Origin: Clostridiales bacterium Firm_04
Lineage (GTDB): Bacteria > Bacillota > Clostridia > Oscillospirales > Ruminococcaceae
Length of the DNA stretch: 64,000 nucleotides
Direction of reading: 5' to 3'
NCBI GenBank assembly: GCA_001603005.1
Contig: LVAJ01000037.1
Span: forward strand, 1 to 64,000
This document shows, piece after piece, positions 38,935 to 46,778 of the stretch. How positions within the stretch are numbered: the stretch's first letter is position 1; every line of letters begins with the position of its first letter. Below the pieces are notes generated by a model that saw only the letters and a program-made list of their open reading frames with translations, made no database searches and was not told the DNA's origin. A program made the position numbers and the translations under genes.

Positions 38935-39402
38935 ATGATGTTTTTGGACGATTTTGCTTATATGCAGCAGGCGATCGCACTCGCAGAGGAAGCGGCGGCG
39001 GAAGGGGAGATCCCCGTCGGCGCAGTCGTCGTGGACAGGGAGACCGGCGAGGTGCTCGGCACCGGCAGGAACCGCCGCGAACAGGATGCCTCTCCGACCG
39101 CGCATGCCGAGATCCTCGCGATCGAGGCGGCTGCGAAAAAGCGCGGATCATGGCGGCTTTCCGGCTGCAATCTCTACGTCACGCTGGAGCCCTGTCCGAT
39201 GTGCAGCGGCGCGATCATCAATGCGCGCATCGACCGCGTGATCTTCGGCGCCTATGACGAAAAGGCGGGCGCAGTCGTTTCCGTGCAGCAGATGTTTCAG
39301 CTGCCCTATAATCACCGCCCGCGCGTCACAGAAGGGCTGCTCGAAGAACCGTGCGCCGCAGTCCTGCAGTCGTTCTTTGAGAAGCTGCGTAAAAAAATGT
39401 GA
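38935..39402 (+). CDS. tadA: tRNA-specific adenosine deaminase
   Basis: Converts A34 to inosine in tRNA-Arg(ACG). The product is about 155 residues. It has the zinc-deaminase signature with catalytic Glu, PTAHAEILAI, and the cysteine pair PCPMCSGAI; the substrate-loop region AGAVVSVQQMFQ is present. The start is uncertain: ATG at 38935 or 38938 has only a weak GGTG ribosome site, and TTG/GTG codons lie just upstream. The length fits TadA. Confidence 0.92.
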   Translation: MMFLDDFAYMQQAIALAEEAAAEGEIPVGAVVVDRETGEVLGTGRNRREQDASPTAHAEILAIEAAAKKRGSWRLSGCNLYVTLEPCPMCSGAIINARIDRVIFGAYDEKAGAVVSVQQMFQLPYNHRPRVTEGLLEEPCAAVLQSFFEKLRKKM

Positions 39403-39501
39403 GATATTGCCGAAAATACAATGCGCTTCTTGTGCAGGATCACTGTATGCGGTGCAAAATAGTCCCTGCAATAATAAATTATGTCAAATTTGTTGAAACG
39501 C

Positions 39502-39530
39502 TTGCAATTCTGTAGTTTGTGTGATATAAT
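39502..39530 (+). promoter_or_regulatory. Sigma-A promoter of the epimerase-ROK-nagA cluster
   Basis: TTGCAA (39502-39507) and TATAAT (39525-39530), 17 bp apart. The ~220 bp between tadA and the next gene hold nothing else convincing. Confidence 0.75.
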
Positions 39531-39623
39531 AATAGTGAATCAATGTGCCTAAGAGACAGATACATTCATTTTTTATGCCGGATCCGGCATATGCGCACTC
39601 CAAGATAGAAAGGACTGATTGTT

Positions 39624-40571
39624 ATGGCAACCATTCTTGTAACCGGCGGCTGCGGACTGATCGGCGATCACGTCTGTTCCGGTCTGCTGAAAAAAGGCAA
39701 TACCGTCATTGCTGCGGATACCAAGCCGAGTGATTACAACGCAGGAAAAGAGCATTTCTTTTACCGCGAAGCCGGTGCACGGGATCAGAGCAAATTCGAT
39801 GAGATCTTCAACGAATTTCAGATCGAATTTATCGTGCATCTCGCCTGTACTGTCGATAACGATCTCGGTCCCGTCATCGGAAAGGAGCAGGCAGAGGAAA
39901 GCGCTGCCTACGACAAGTTCCTCTATAAGCTGGCGATCGCAAAGGATGTAAAAAAGTTCATCCTGCTCAGCACCACGCAGGTCTATAAGCAGCCCGATTC
40001 CCGTGAGCCCGTCCGCGAGGACGAGGTCATCAAGCCGGTCTCCAATTACGGCAAGATGAAGGCAAATGCGGAAGCGGCGTTTGCAAGCGATATCCGCAAT
40101 ACGAAAACCATGATCTGCTGCGTCATCCGCGTGCCGATGGTCTATTCGCTGACCTTCACCGACAACCTGATGTCGCGCATCACCGATCCGAAGGATCACA
40201 CGATCTTCGTGTTCCGCACCGGCGAATACGGCTATCATATGTGCTGCATCCACAATATCTCCGATTTCATCATCGGATTTCTGCGTCAGGCGGACGGTCT
40301 GAACTATTCCGGCGCCTACAATGTCGCGGACAGTTCGCTTGTCATGGCGTCCGAGATCATCACCTTCATGAAGGAGAACCACAGACTCGGACCGGTGCTC
40401 CAGAAAAGCAGCTTTGCGGTCGGACTGAAGGCAAAGGTCTTCGGCGATCCCGAGCAGAAAACCAATTACCGCTTTCTTGACGTCACCACGATCGACAAGA
40501 ATTTCATGTATGACACCACAAAGGCTTCCCGTATCTGCCCGTTCCGCTGGAACATCAAGAATACGAAGTAA
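39624..40571 (+). CDS. NAD(P)-dependent epimerase/dehydratase family protein
   Basis: 315-residue short-chain dehydrogenase-type sugar epimerase or dehydratase. It has the dinucleotide motif TGGCGLIG at the N-terminus, a catalytic-type Tyr/Lys in SNYGKMKANAE (~140) and STTQVY for the Ser/Thr. The substrate is unknown. Being first in a cluster with a ROK kinase and nagA suggests amino-sugar metabolism. The start follows AGAAAGGA by a normal spacing. Confidence 0.85.
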   Translation: MATILVTGGCGLIGDHVCSGLLKKGNTVIAADTKPSDYNAGKEHFFYREAGARDQSKFDEIFNEFQIEFIVHLACTVDNDLGPVIGKEQAEESAAYDKFLYKLAIAKDVKKFILLSTTQVYKQPDSREPVREDEVIKPVSNYGKMKANAEAAFASDIRNTKTMICCVIRVPMVYSLTFTDNLMSRITDPKDHTIFVFRTGEYGYHMCCIHNISDFIIGFLRQADGLNYSGAYNVADSSLVMASEIITFMKENHRLGPVLQKSSFAVGLKAKVFGDPEQKTNYRFLDVTTIDKNFMYDTTKASRICPFRWNIKNTK

Positions 40572-40664
40572 GCCCCGTATGTCAAATAAAGGCAAGCGAC
40601 GGTTTCGTGCTGCCGCTTGTTTTATTCCATATCAAATTTTTATCATCAGAAAGGAATTTACGCT

Positions 40665-42005
40665 ATGATCCAGCCGATTCTCGACCGCGATTTTGTCCCT
40701 GCGGTGTATTTCAACCGCGATTTTCTCGCAAATGCGACAAGACCGTTCTCCATTGCCGTGGAGCGCGAGGACGGACTTGTGTACCGCCGCGATACCAAGC
40801 TCGGCGATAACAAGGAAGAAAACTGCCGCTATGCGGAGCGCCTGATCAAAACGATCCTCTGGTGCGCCGGCGGCTGGAAGGTCATGCTCGCAGGCGATCA
40901 CGATGTATTCGAGTACATCCGCGATGCCTACACCAAGACCGGACTGCGCGCATTTGACGTCGATTTCTGGAGCACGACCTATGAGCGCGATTTCGAGGTC
41001 GAGGAGCGCGATTTTGCGGATATGCCGGAAAACAAGGCGCGTCCGCTCCCGATCGGCAGAAACCTCGGCGGATGCCGCGTCGGTTTCGATGCGGGCGGAT
41101 CCGATATGAAGGTCGCTGCGGTCGTCAACGGCGAAACGATCTGGTCCGAGGAGATCGTCTGGCTGCCGAAGCTGGCAGAGGATATCTCCTATCATCATGA
41201 GCATATCAAGGCGGCGATCCTCAAAGCCGCAGAGCATATGCCGTCGTTCGATGCAGTCGGCGTCAGCACGGCGGGCGTTCTGGTCGCGAACCGTGCAATG
41301 GTCTCGCACCTGTTCCTCAAGGTGCCGAAGGATACGCAGGGCGAAGCATGTAAGAATGTCTATGTCGATGTGCTCGAAGAACTCGGCGTGCCCTATGCGG
41401 TCGCAAATGACGGCGACGTTGCGGCGCTCGCGGCATCTATGGCAATGGACGTCAACGGCGTGCTCGGCATTGCAATGGGTACTTCCGAAGCAGGCGGCTA
41501 TATCGACACCGAGGGACATGTCACCGGCTGGCACAATGAGCTTGCATTCGTGCCTGTGGACTACAATCCGGATTCGCCGGTCGATGAGTGGTCGGGCGAT
41601 TACGGCTGCGGCGTGAAGTATTTCTCGCAGGATGCCGTCATCCGTCTGGCACCGAAGGCAGGCATCGAACTGGACGAGAGCCTCACGCTCGCAGAAAAGC
41701 TCAAGGCTGTGCAGAAGATCCTCGAAACCGGTCATGAGGGCGCAAAGGATATCTATCGCACGATCGGTACATATTTCGGCTATGCGATCGCAAATTATGC
41801 CGATTTCTATGATATTCGCTATCTCCAGATCTCCGGCAGAGTGACGTCCGGTCTGGGCGGCGATCTCATCATCGAAAAGGCGAAGGAAGTCCTCGAAAAG
41901 GAATTTCCTGCGCTTTACAAGCAGATCGAGTTTATCCTGCCGGATGAAATGGACCGCAGAGTCGGTCAGGCAGTCGCTGCTGCATCGCTGCCGGCGACGA
42001 AATAA
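40665..42005 (+). CDS. ROK-family sugar kinase-like protein with N-terminal extension
   Basis: 446 residues, longer than ordinary ROK kinases (~300). The first ~140 residues form an unusual extension with mixed alpha/beta character. The ROK part (~145-440) has the phosphate loop VGFDAGGSDMKVA, the catalytic Asp in ANDGDVAALA and GIAMGTSEAGG; the usual ROK zinc motif CxCGxxGC is not present. The start at 40665 has AAGGA upstream. It probably phosphorylates a hexose or N-acetylhexosamine before NagA, but substrate and activity are inferred from position. Confidence 0.75.
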   Translation: MIQPILDRDFVPAVYFNRDFLANATRPFSIAVEREDGLVYRRDTKLGDNKEENCRYAERLIKTILWCAGGWKVMLAGDHDVFEYIRDAYTKTGLRAFDVDFWSTTYERDFEVEERDFADMPENKARPLPIGRNLGGCRVGFDAGGSDMKVAAVVNGETIWSEEIVWLPKLAEDISYHHEHIKAAILKAAEHMPSFDAVGVSTAGVLVANRAMVSHLFLKVPKDTQGEACKNVYVDVLEELGVPYAVANDGDVAALAASMAMDVNGVLGIAMGTSEAGGYIDTEGHVTGWHNELAFVPVDYNPDSPVDEWSGDYGCGVKYFSQDAVIRLAPKAGIELDESLTLAEKLKAVQKILETGHEGAKDIYRTIGTYFGYAIANYADFYDIRYLQISGRVTSGLGGDLIIEKAKEVLEKEFPALYKQIEFILPDEMDRRVGQAVAAASLPATK

Positions 42006-42017
42006 GGTATCGCTGCG

Positions 42018-42112
42018 CGGATCTATCTGAAATGGGCGCACGCACGCTTCGCTATGAGTTTGCAGGCAAACTCACCAAACCTGCCAAAGGGATCTATCCC
42101 TTTGGAATCTCA
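42018..42112. repeat. Hairpin-mosaic intergenic element, copy 1
   Basis: GATCTATCTGAAATGGG, a GAGTTTGC..GCAAACTC hairpin (~42055-42073) and a CCAAAGGG-ATCTAT-CCCTTTGG hairpin (42084-42105) ending in AATCTCA. It matches the element upstream of ddl, where the equivalent stem is CTTAAGGG/CCCTTAAG with the same ATCTAT loop: the pairs covary. Confidence 0.75.
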
Positions 42113-42199
42113 CTTTGCGCATCGGCAATGCATGGAGAAATCTCCATTTTTAATACATTGCACCAACCATATACCCCATAACAGAAAGGCGGTAGAGAA

Positions 42200-43261
42200 A
42201 TGATTCTGAAGAACCTTCTTTTTGAGGGCAAACTGACTGATCTGACGGTCGAAAACGGCACGATCACGGCGATTGCACCGGCATCCGGCTCCGGAGAGGG
42301 CACGGACTGCACCGGTCTTTCCGTCATCCCCGGTCTGGTCGATATGCACGCACACGGCTGCGTCGGCAAGGACACCATGGACGGCGAATTTGAGGAGATG
42401 TGCGCATTTCTTGCGAAAAACGGCACGACCTCGTGGCTGCCGACGACCATGACACAGAGCTATGAGGCGATCAAGCGCGTGACCGAGGGCAAAACCGATG
42501 TGCCCGGCACGCAGATCCTCGGTTTCCACATGGAAGGCCCGTACATCAACGCGAAGAAAAAGGGCGCGCAGAACGGCAAGTTCATCCGCAACCCCGACCT
42601 CGCGGAGTTCAAGTCGCTGCCCGGCATGCGCGTCGTCACGATCGCGCCGGAGCTTGAGGGCAGCATGGAGTTCATCAAGGAATGCGGCGCGCTGGTCTGC
42701 ATCGGTCATACCGACGCGGATTATGACACCTGCATCAAGGCGATCGAGGCAGGCGCGAACTGCCTGACGCACACCTTCAACGCAATGCCCGGCATTCATC
42801 ACAGAGAGCCCGGCCCGATCCCCGCAGCACTGGAAAAGAACATCTATGTGCAGGCGATCACGGACGGTCTGCACCTGCATCCGGCAATCGTCATGATGCT
42901 CTATAAGATGTTCGGTTCCGACCGCATGGTCATCATCAGCGATTCCATGCGCGCGACCGGTCTCGGTGACGGCATCTACGAGTTCGGCGGTCAGGATATC
43001 GAGGTCAAGAACGGCGTCGCACGGACAATGGACGGCGCGATCGCGGGTTCGACTTCGACGCTCTGGCGCTGCGTCAAGCAGGCGGCAAGCTTCGGCGTAC
43101 CGTTCGATGAAGCGGTCAAAATGGCGACAAGAACGCCCGCGGATATGATCGGCGCACCGAAAAAGGGACGCATCGAGGTCGGCGCGGACGCGGATCTCAT
43201 TCTGCTCGACAAGGACTGCGAGATCGCCAAGGTCATGATCGCCGGCGCGTTCTTCTCGTAA
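42200..43261 (+). CDS. nagA: N-acetylglucosamine-6-phosphate deacetylase
   Basis: 353-residue amidohydrolase that yields glucosamine-6-phosphate and acetate for glycolysis or wall synthesis. Metal-site and catalytic motifs are present: DMHAHG, FHMEGPYIN, GHTDAD, LTHTFNAM and the catalytic Asp in SDSM. The length is on the short side (family usually ~380) but the ends look complete. GAAAGGCGGTAGAG precedes ATG. nagB is not in the window. Confidence 0.95.
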   Translation: MILKNLLFEGKLTDLTVENGTITAIAPASGSGEGTDCTGLSVIPGLVDMHAHGCVGKDTMDGEFEEMCAFLAKNGTTSWLPTTMTQSYEAIKRVTEGKTDVPGTQILGFHMEGPYINAKKKGAQNGKFIRNPDLAEFKSLPGMRVVTIAPELEGSMEFIKECGALVCIGHTDADYDTCIKAIEAGANCLTHTFNAMPGIHHREPGPIPAALEKNIYVQAITDGLHLHPAIVMMLYKMFGSDRMVIISDSMRATGLGDGIYEFGGQDIEVKNGVARTMDGAIAGSTSTLWRCVKQAASFGVPFDEAVKMATRTPADMIGAPKKGRIEVGADADLILLDKDCEIAKVMIAGAFFS

Positions 43262-43280
43262 GTATCATAATGTATCTCCG

Positions 43281-43480
43281 ATGGATCTGAAATGGGGCTC
43301 CGCCCCAAACCCCGCTTAAGGGATCTATCCCTTAAGAATCCCATTATGCTGTCAATCATTTGCATCTTGAAAAGGACGCAGATACGATATTATATCATAT
43401 ATCGGGAGTCCAGAGGGATTCTGTCCCTCCGGCGGAGGTTTGGGGGCAGCGCCCCCATTTTGAATGCATCGCAGATACCT
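43281..43480. repeat. Hairpin-mosaic intergenic element, copy 2
   Basis: Begins GGATCTGAAATGGGG with a GGGGCTCCGCCCC hairpin, then CTTAAGGG-ATCTAT-CCCTTAAG (43315-43336). Further on, GAGTCCAGAGGG, CCCTCCGGCGGAGG and GGGGGCAGCGCCCCC hairpins lead to ATTTTGAATGCATCGCAG, a motif also ending the elements near 53290 and 63785. The ~250-bp nagA-ddl gap contains only this. Confidence 0.75.
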
Positions 43481-43507
43481 TTATAAAACGAAAAGAGGTA
43501 ATTTTTC

Positions 43508-44566
43508 ATGCAGACAGTTCTGGTACTGTTTGGCGGTGTTTCTCCGGAGCATGCGGTTTCGCTCGTTTCCGCAGAGGCTGTGCTTCGCAATCTCAACAAG
43601 GAAAACCGCAGAATCCTGCCCGTCGGTATCACGGCAGCGGGCAAATGGCTGCTGTTCGGCGGCGAAAATTATGCTGATATTGCAGCAGATAAATGGGAAC
43701 AGAATCCCGCGAACCGCACGGCATTTCTCTCGCCGGAGCGCGGCGCGGGGCTTTGCATTTTGCAGGATTCCGGCGTGGAGACTGTGCCGGTCGATGTGAT
43801 CTTCCCCGTGCTCCACGGCGAAAACGGTGAGGACGGTTCCATTCAGGGCTTATTCCAGCTTTCCGGCATCCCCTATGTGGGATGTCATGTCTGTGCGGCG
43901 GCGGCATCCATGGACAAATCCGTGACAAAGCTGATCGCGGCGACGACCGGCGTCCGGCAGGCAAACTGGCTGACGCTGACGCGCACCGATTTTCAGGCGG
44001 ATGCGGCTGCGATGTGCCGGCAGATTATGGAACATATTGCGTTCCCTGTGTTCATCAAGCCGTGCAGCACCGGCTCGTCGGTCGGCGTCTCGAAGGTCAA
44101 GAGCGAAGCGGAGCTGATGCCCGCGCTCGAAAATGCGTTCAAATACGACAAAAAGATTCTCGCCGAGGAGTTTATCAACGGCAGAGAGATTGAGGTCGCG
44201 GTGCTCGGCAACGACAGACCGAAGGCTGCGACTGCCGGCGAAATCGACGCAGGTGCGGAGTTTTACGACTACGAAACCAAGTATGTCACCTCGACCTCGC
44301 AGGCATTCATTCCCGCCCGCATCAGCGAGGAGCTGAATGCGCAGGTGCGCGAATGGGCGGTCAGGATCTTCTGCGCGCTCGGCTGTTCGGGACTTTCCCG
44401 CGTGGACTTTTTCGTGACGCGCGATACCAACGAGATCGTGTTCAACGAGATCAACACGTTGCCCGGTTTTACGCCGATTTCGATGTATCCGAAGATGTGG
44501 GCGGCGGACGGCATTCCGTTTGCGGAGCTGCTTGACCGCGTGATCGAGCTGGCGGCGGAGGTCTGA
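43508..44566 (+). CDS. ddl: D-alanine--D-alanine ligase family (Ddl/VanG-like)
   Basis: 352-residue ATP-grasp ligase making the D-Ala-D-X dipeptide of peptidoglycan precursors. It has the omega-loop motif EFYDYETKY (with the Tyr and Lys expected for D-Ala or D-Ser, not the His of D-lactate enzymes), KPCSTGSSVGVSKV, and VFNEINTLPGFT. The N-terminal GGVSPEHAVS has Ala where the EHEVS-type Glu that anchors the first D-Ala is usual. Specificity may therefore be unusual (D-Ser cannot be excluded). It lies one base before murF, a natural partner. Confidence 0.9.
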   Translation: MQTVLVLFGGVSPEHAVSLVSAEAVLRNLNKENRRILPVGITAAGKWLLFGGENYADIAADKWEQNPANRTAFLSPERGAGLCILQDSGVETVPVDVIFPVLHGENGEDGSIQGLFQLSGIPYVGCHVCAAAASMDKSVTKLIAATTGVRQANWLTLTRTDFQADAAAMCRQIMEHIAFPVFIKPCSTGSSVGVSKVKSEAELMPALENAFKYDKKILAEEFINGREIEVAVLGNDRPKAATAGEIDAGAEFYDYETKYVTSTSQAFIPARISEELNAQVREWAVRIFCALGCSGLSRVDFFVTRDTNEIVFNEINTLPGFTPISMYPKMWAADGIPFAELLDRVIELAAEV

Positions 44567-44567
44567 C

Positions 44568-46013
44568 ATGGCGCTGCTGCAAGAGGATTCCCATGTGCAG
44601 ATGACGCTGGCGGAGATCGCCGAACGGCTGCACACAGAACTGATAAACTGCGCAGATGCGTCTGTTTCGGTATCCGGTTTCAGCACAGATACCCGCACGA
44701 TCGGGCAGGGCAACTGCTTTATCGCGCTGAAGGGCGCAAACTTCAACGGCAATCTTTACGCGAAGCAGGCTGCCGAAAAGGGCGCTGTTTTCTGCATCCT
44801 TTCCGAGGAGCCGCCGGAGAAGCCGGATGTGCCCTATATCATCGTGCCGGACGGCAGCGCTTATGCTGATCTTGCTGCATCGTATATGACGGAGCGGCAG
44901 CAGCAGGGTTTGCGCGTGATCGGCGTGACAGGCAGCAGCGGCAAAACGACCGTCAAGGACATGACGGCACATGTGCTTGCTGCAAAATTCCGTACCTACG
45001 CGACTTCCGGTAATCACAACAACCATGTCGGCGTACCGTATACGATTCTGCATATGCCGGCAGAGACCGAAGCTGCGGTCATCGAAATGGGCATGAACCA
45101 TGCGGGCGAGATTCACTTTTTGACGAATATTGCGCACCCCGATACCGCGATCATCACGAACATCGGCACGGCGCATATCGGCAATCTCGGCTCACAGGAG
45201 AACATTTTCCGCGCAAAGCTGGAGATTCTGGACGGCATGCCGGAGCAGGGACGCGCCGGCACGCTGATCGTTTCTGCCGAGGACGGCTATCTGCACGGCG
45301 AACAGGCGATGCTCCGCACGCGCACGCATGTTGCGTACAGCTCACGCTGCGGTGCGGACGATGCGGAACTGCTTGCAGAAAACATAGCCGAAAGCGCAGA
45401 AAATACGCGCTTTTCGCTGCGATACACCAAAGACGGGAATACGGAAACGGCGGAAACAGTTCTGCCGATGACCGGTCTGCATAATGTGACCGATGCGCTG
45501 CTTGCGGTGCATGCGGGACTGCATCTCGGCATGACGCTCGCGGAATGTGCGGCGGCGCTGCGGAGTTTTGTGCCCGGCGCGATGCGTTCGGAGCGCGTGC
45601 AGATCGGCGCAAATACGGTCATTCGCGACTATTATAATGCGAATCCGGAAGCGATGTCCGCGGCGATCGCGGGCATGCAGACGATCGCGGGCGATGCGAA
45701 AAAGCTGGTGCTGCTCGGCAACATGAACGAGCTCGGCGATTTTGCCGCCGACCGTCACCGCGAGCTGGGTGCGCTCTGCCGCGAAAAGACTGATGCTGCC
45801 TATTTCTGCGGCGACAATTATAAGGATTTTGCGAAAGGCTACGGCGAAGGTGCAAAGGCATTTGCCGCGCAGGACGCGCTGATCGAAGCGCTGCGTGCAG
45901 ATGCGCCGGAGCTGCTTGGAGAGCCGGTCTGTGCGCTGGTCAAGGGCTCCCGCGGCGTCCATATGGAGCATGCCTGCGAAACGCTGGAAAAGCTGCTCGC
46001 AGATGCAGAATAA
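44568..46013 (+). CDS. murF: UDP-N-acetylmuramoyl-tripeptide--D-alanyl-D-alanine ligase
   Basis: 481-residue Mur ligase that attaches the dipeptide made by Ddl. It has the Walker-type GVTGSSGKTT, NHNNHVGVP, EMGMNHAGEI and DYYNANPEAM substrate motifs, and a complete C-terminal Rossmann domain. The start is immediately after ddl (1-bp gap); the first ~12 residues precede the conserved MTLAEIAERL, so the real start could be the ATG 11 codons in. Located in the wall-precursor part of the cluster. Confidence 0.95.
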   Translation: MALLQEDSHVQMTLAEIAERLHTELINCADASVSVSGFSTDTRTIGQGNCFIALKGANFNGNLYAKQAAEKGAVFCILSEEPPEKPDVPYIIVPDGSAYADLAASYMTERQQQGLRVIGVTGSSGKTTVKDMTAHVLAAKFRTYATSGNHNNHVGVPYTILHMPAETEAAVIEMGMNHAGEIHFLTNIAHPDTAIITNIGTAHIGNLGSQENIFRAKLEILDGMPEQGRAGTLIVSAEDGYLHGEQAMLRTRTHVAYSSRCGADDAELLAENIAESAENTRFSLRYTKDGNTETAETVLPMTGLHNVTDALLAVHAGLHLGMTLAECAAALRSFVPGAMRSERVQIGANTVIRDYYNANPEAMSAAIAGMQTIAGDAKKLVLLGNMNELGDFAADRHRELGALCREKTDAAYFCGDNYKDFAKGYGEGAKAFAAQDALIEALRADAPELLGEPVCALVKGSRGVHMEHACETLEKLLADAE

Positions 46014-46082
46014 TTTCGCATATACGTAAAAATTCGGGATACCGTCCGGCGCTGTCCGGCGGGCACGGAAAAGGAAGATCAG

Positions 46083-46721
46083 ATGAAACTGGAACATGCT
46101 TGTGCCGCACTGGAAGCGGTGCTGTTTGCTGCCGGCGAACCGCTGGAAGCCGACCGCCTTGCAGAGGCACTCGGCACAGACATCGAAACGATCCATGCGC
46201 TTGCCGCGCAGCTCACCGCGTTTTATGAAGAATCTTGCAGCGGTTTGCAGCTGTTGACGCTCGGCGAAAGCTATCAGCTCACGACGCATGCCGATTACGC
46301 GGACAGCATCCGCGCGGCGCTTGAGGTCAAGCGGAACACGCCGCTTTCCAATGCTGCAATGGAAGCGCTGACGATCATCGCCTACAACCAGCCCGTGACG
46401 AAGGGCTTTGTGGAGCGCGTGCGCGGCGTGGACAGCGGCTCGGTCGTCAACACGCTGGTCGAGCGCGGGCTGCTGGAAGAAGCAGGGCGCATCGAGGTGC
46501 CCGGCAGACCGGTGACCTACCGCACGACCGCACATTTTCTGCGGACATTCGGCATGCAGTCGCTCGCGGATCTTCCGGCGCTCCCGACCGGTGAGGATCA
46601 GGATCTGTTCGCGGTGCAGCCCGACGACGAGGATTTGCTCGAAGCGGATGCCGACGAAAATACCGACGATCTCGAAAACATCGAAACGATTGAAAATTCA
46701 GATGATTCTGACGAATCGTAA
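46083..46721 (+). CDS. scpB: Segregation and condensation protein B
   Basis: 212-residue winged-helix partner of SMC/ScpA. The tandem WHD layout is intact with the recognizable EALTIIAYNQPVTKGFVERVRGVDSGSVV and GRPVTYRTTAHFLRTFGM. The last ~40 residues are an Asp/Glu-rich tail. scpA usually lies directly upstream; here the neighbour is murF, so scpA must be elsewhere. It ends before the terminator at 46721-46772. Confidence 0.93.
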   Translation: MKLEHACAALEAVLFAAGEPLEADRLAEALGTDIETIHALAAQLTAFYEESCSGLQLLTLGESYQLTTHADYADSIRAALEVKRNTPLSNAAMEALTIIAYNQPVTKGFVERVRGVDSGSVVNTLVERGLLEEAGRIEVPGRPVTYRTTAHFLRTFGMQSLADLPALPTGEDQDLFAVQPDDEDLLEADADENTDDLENIETIENSDDSDES

Positions 46722-46772
46722 AAAATACAGCCCGGAAGCTGGTTCTGTTCCGCTTCCGGACTGTTCTTTTTT
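46721..46772. terminator. Bidirectional terminator
   Basis: ACAG-CCCGGAAGC and GCTTCCGG-ACTGT arms are followed by TTCTTTTTT; the opposite strand has ATTTTTT. It serves scpB and the convergent ABC permease gene. Confidence 0.85.
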
Positions 46773-46778
46773 GTGCTG

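Noticed and set aside
43508..46013. Vancomycin-resistance cluster
   Set aside because: ddl is next to murF with no vanH, vanX, vanT or two-component genes.
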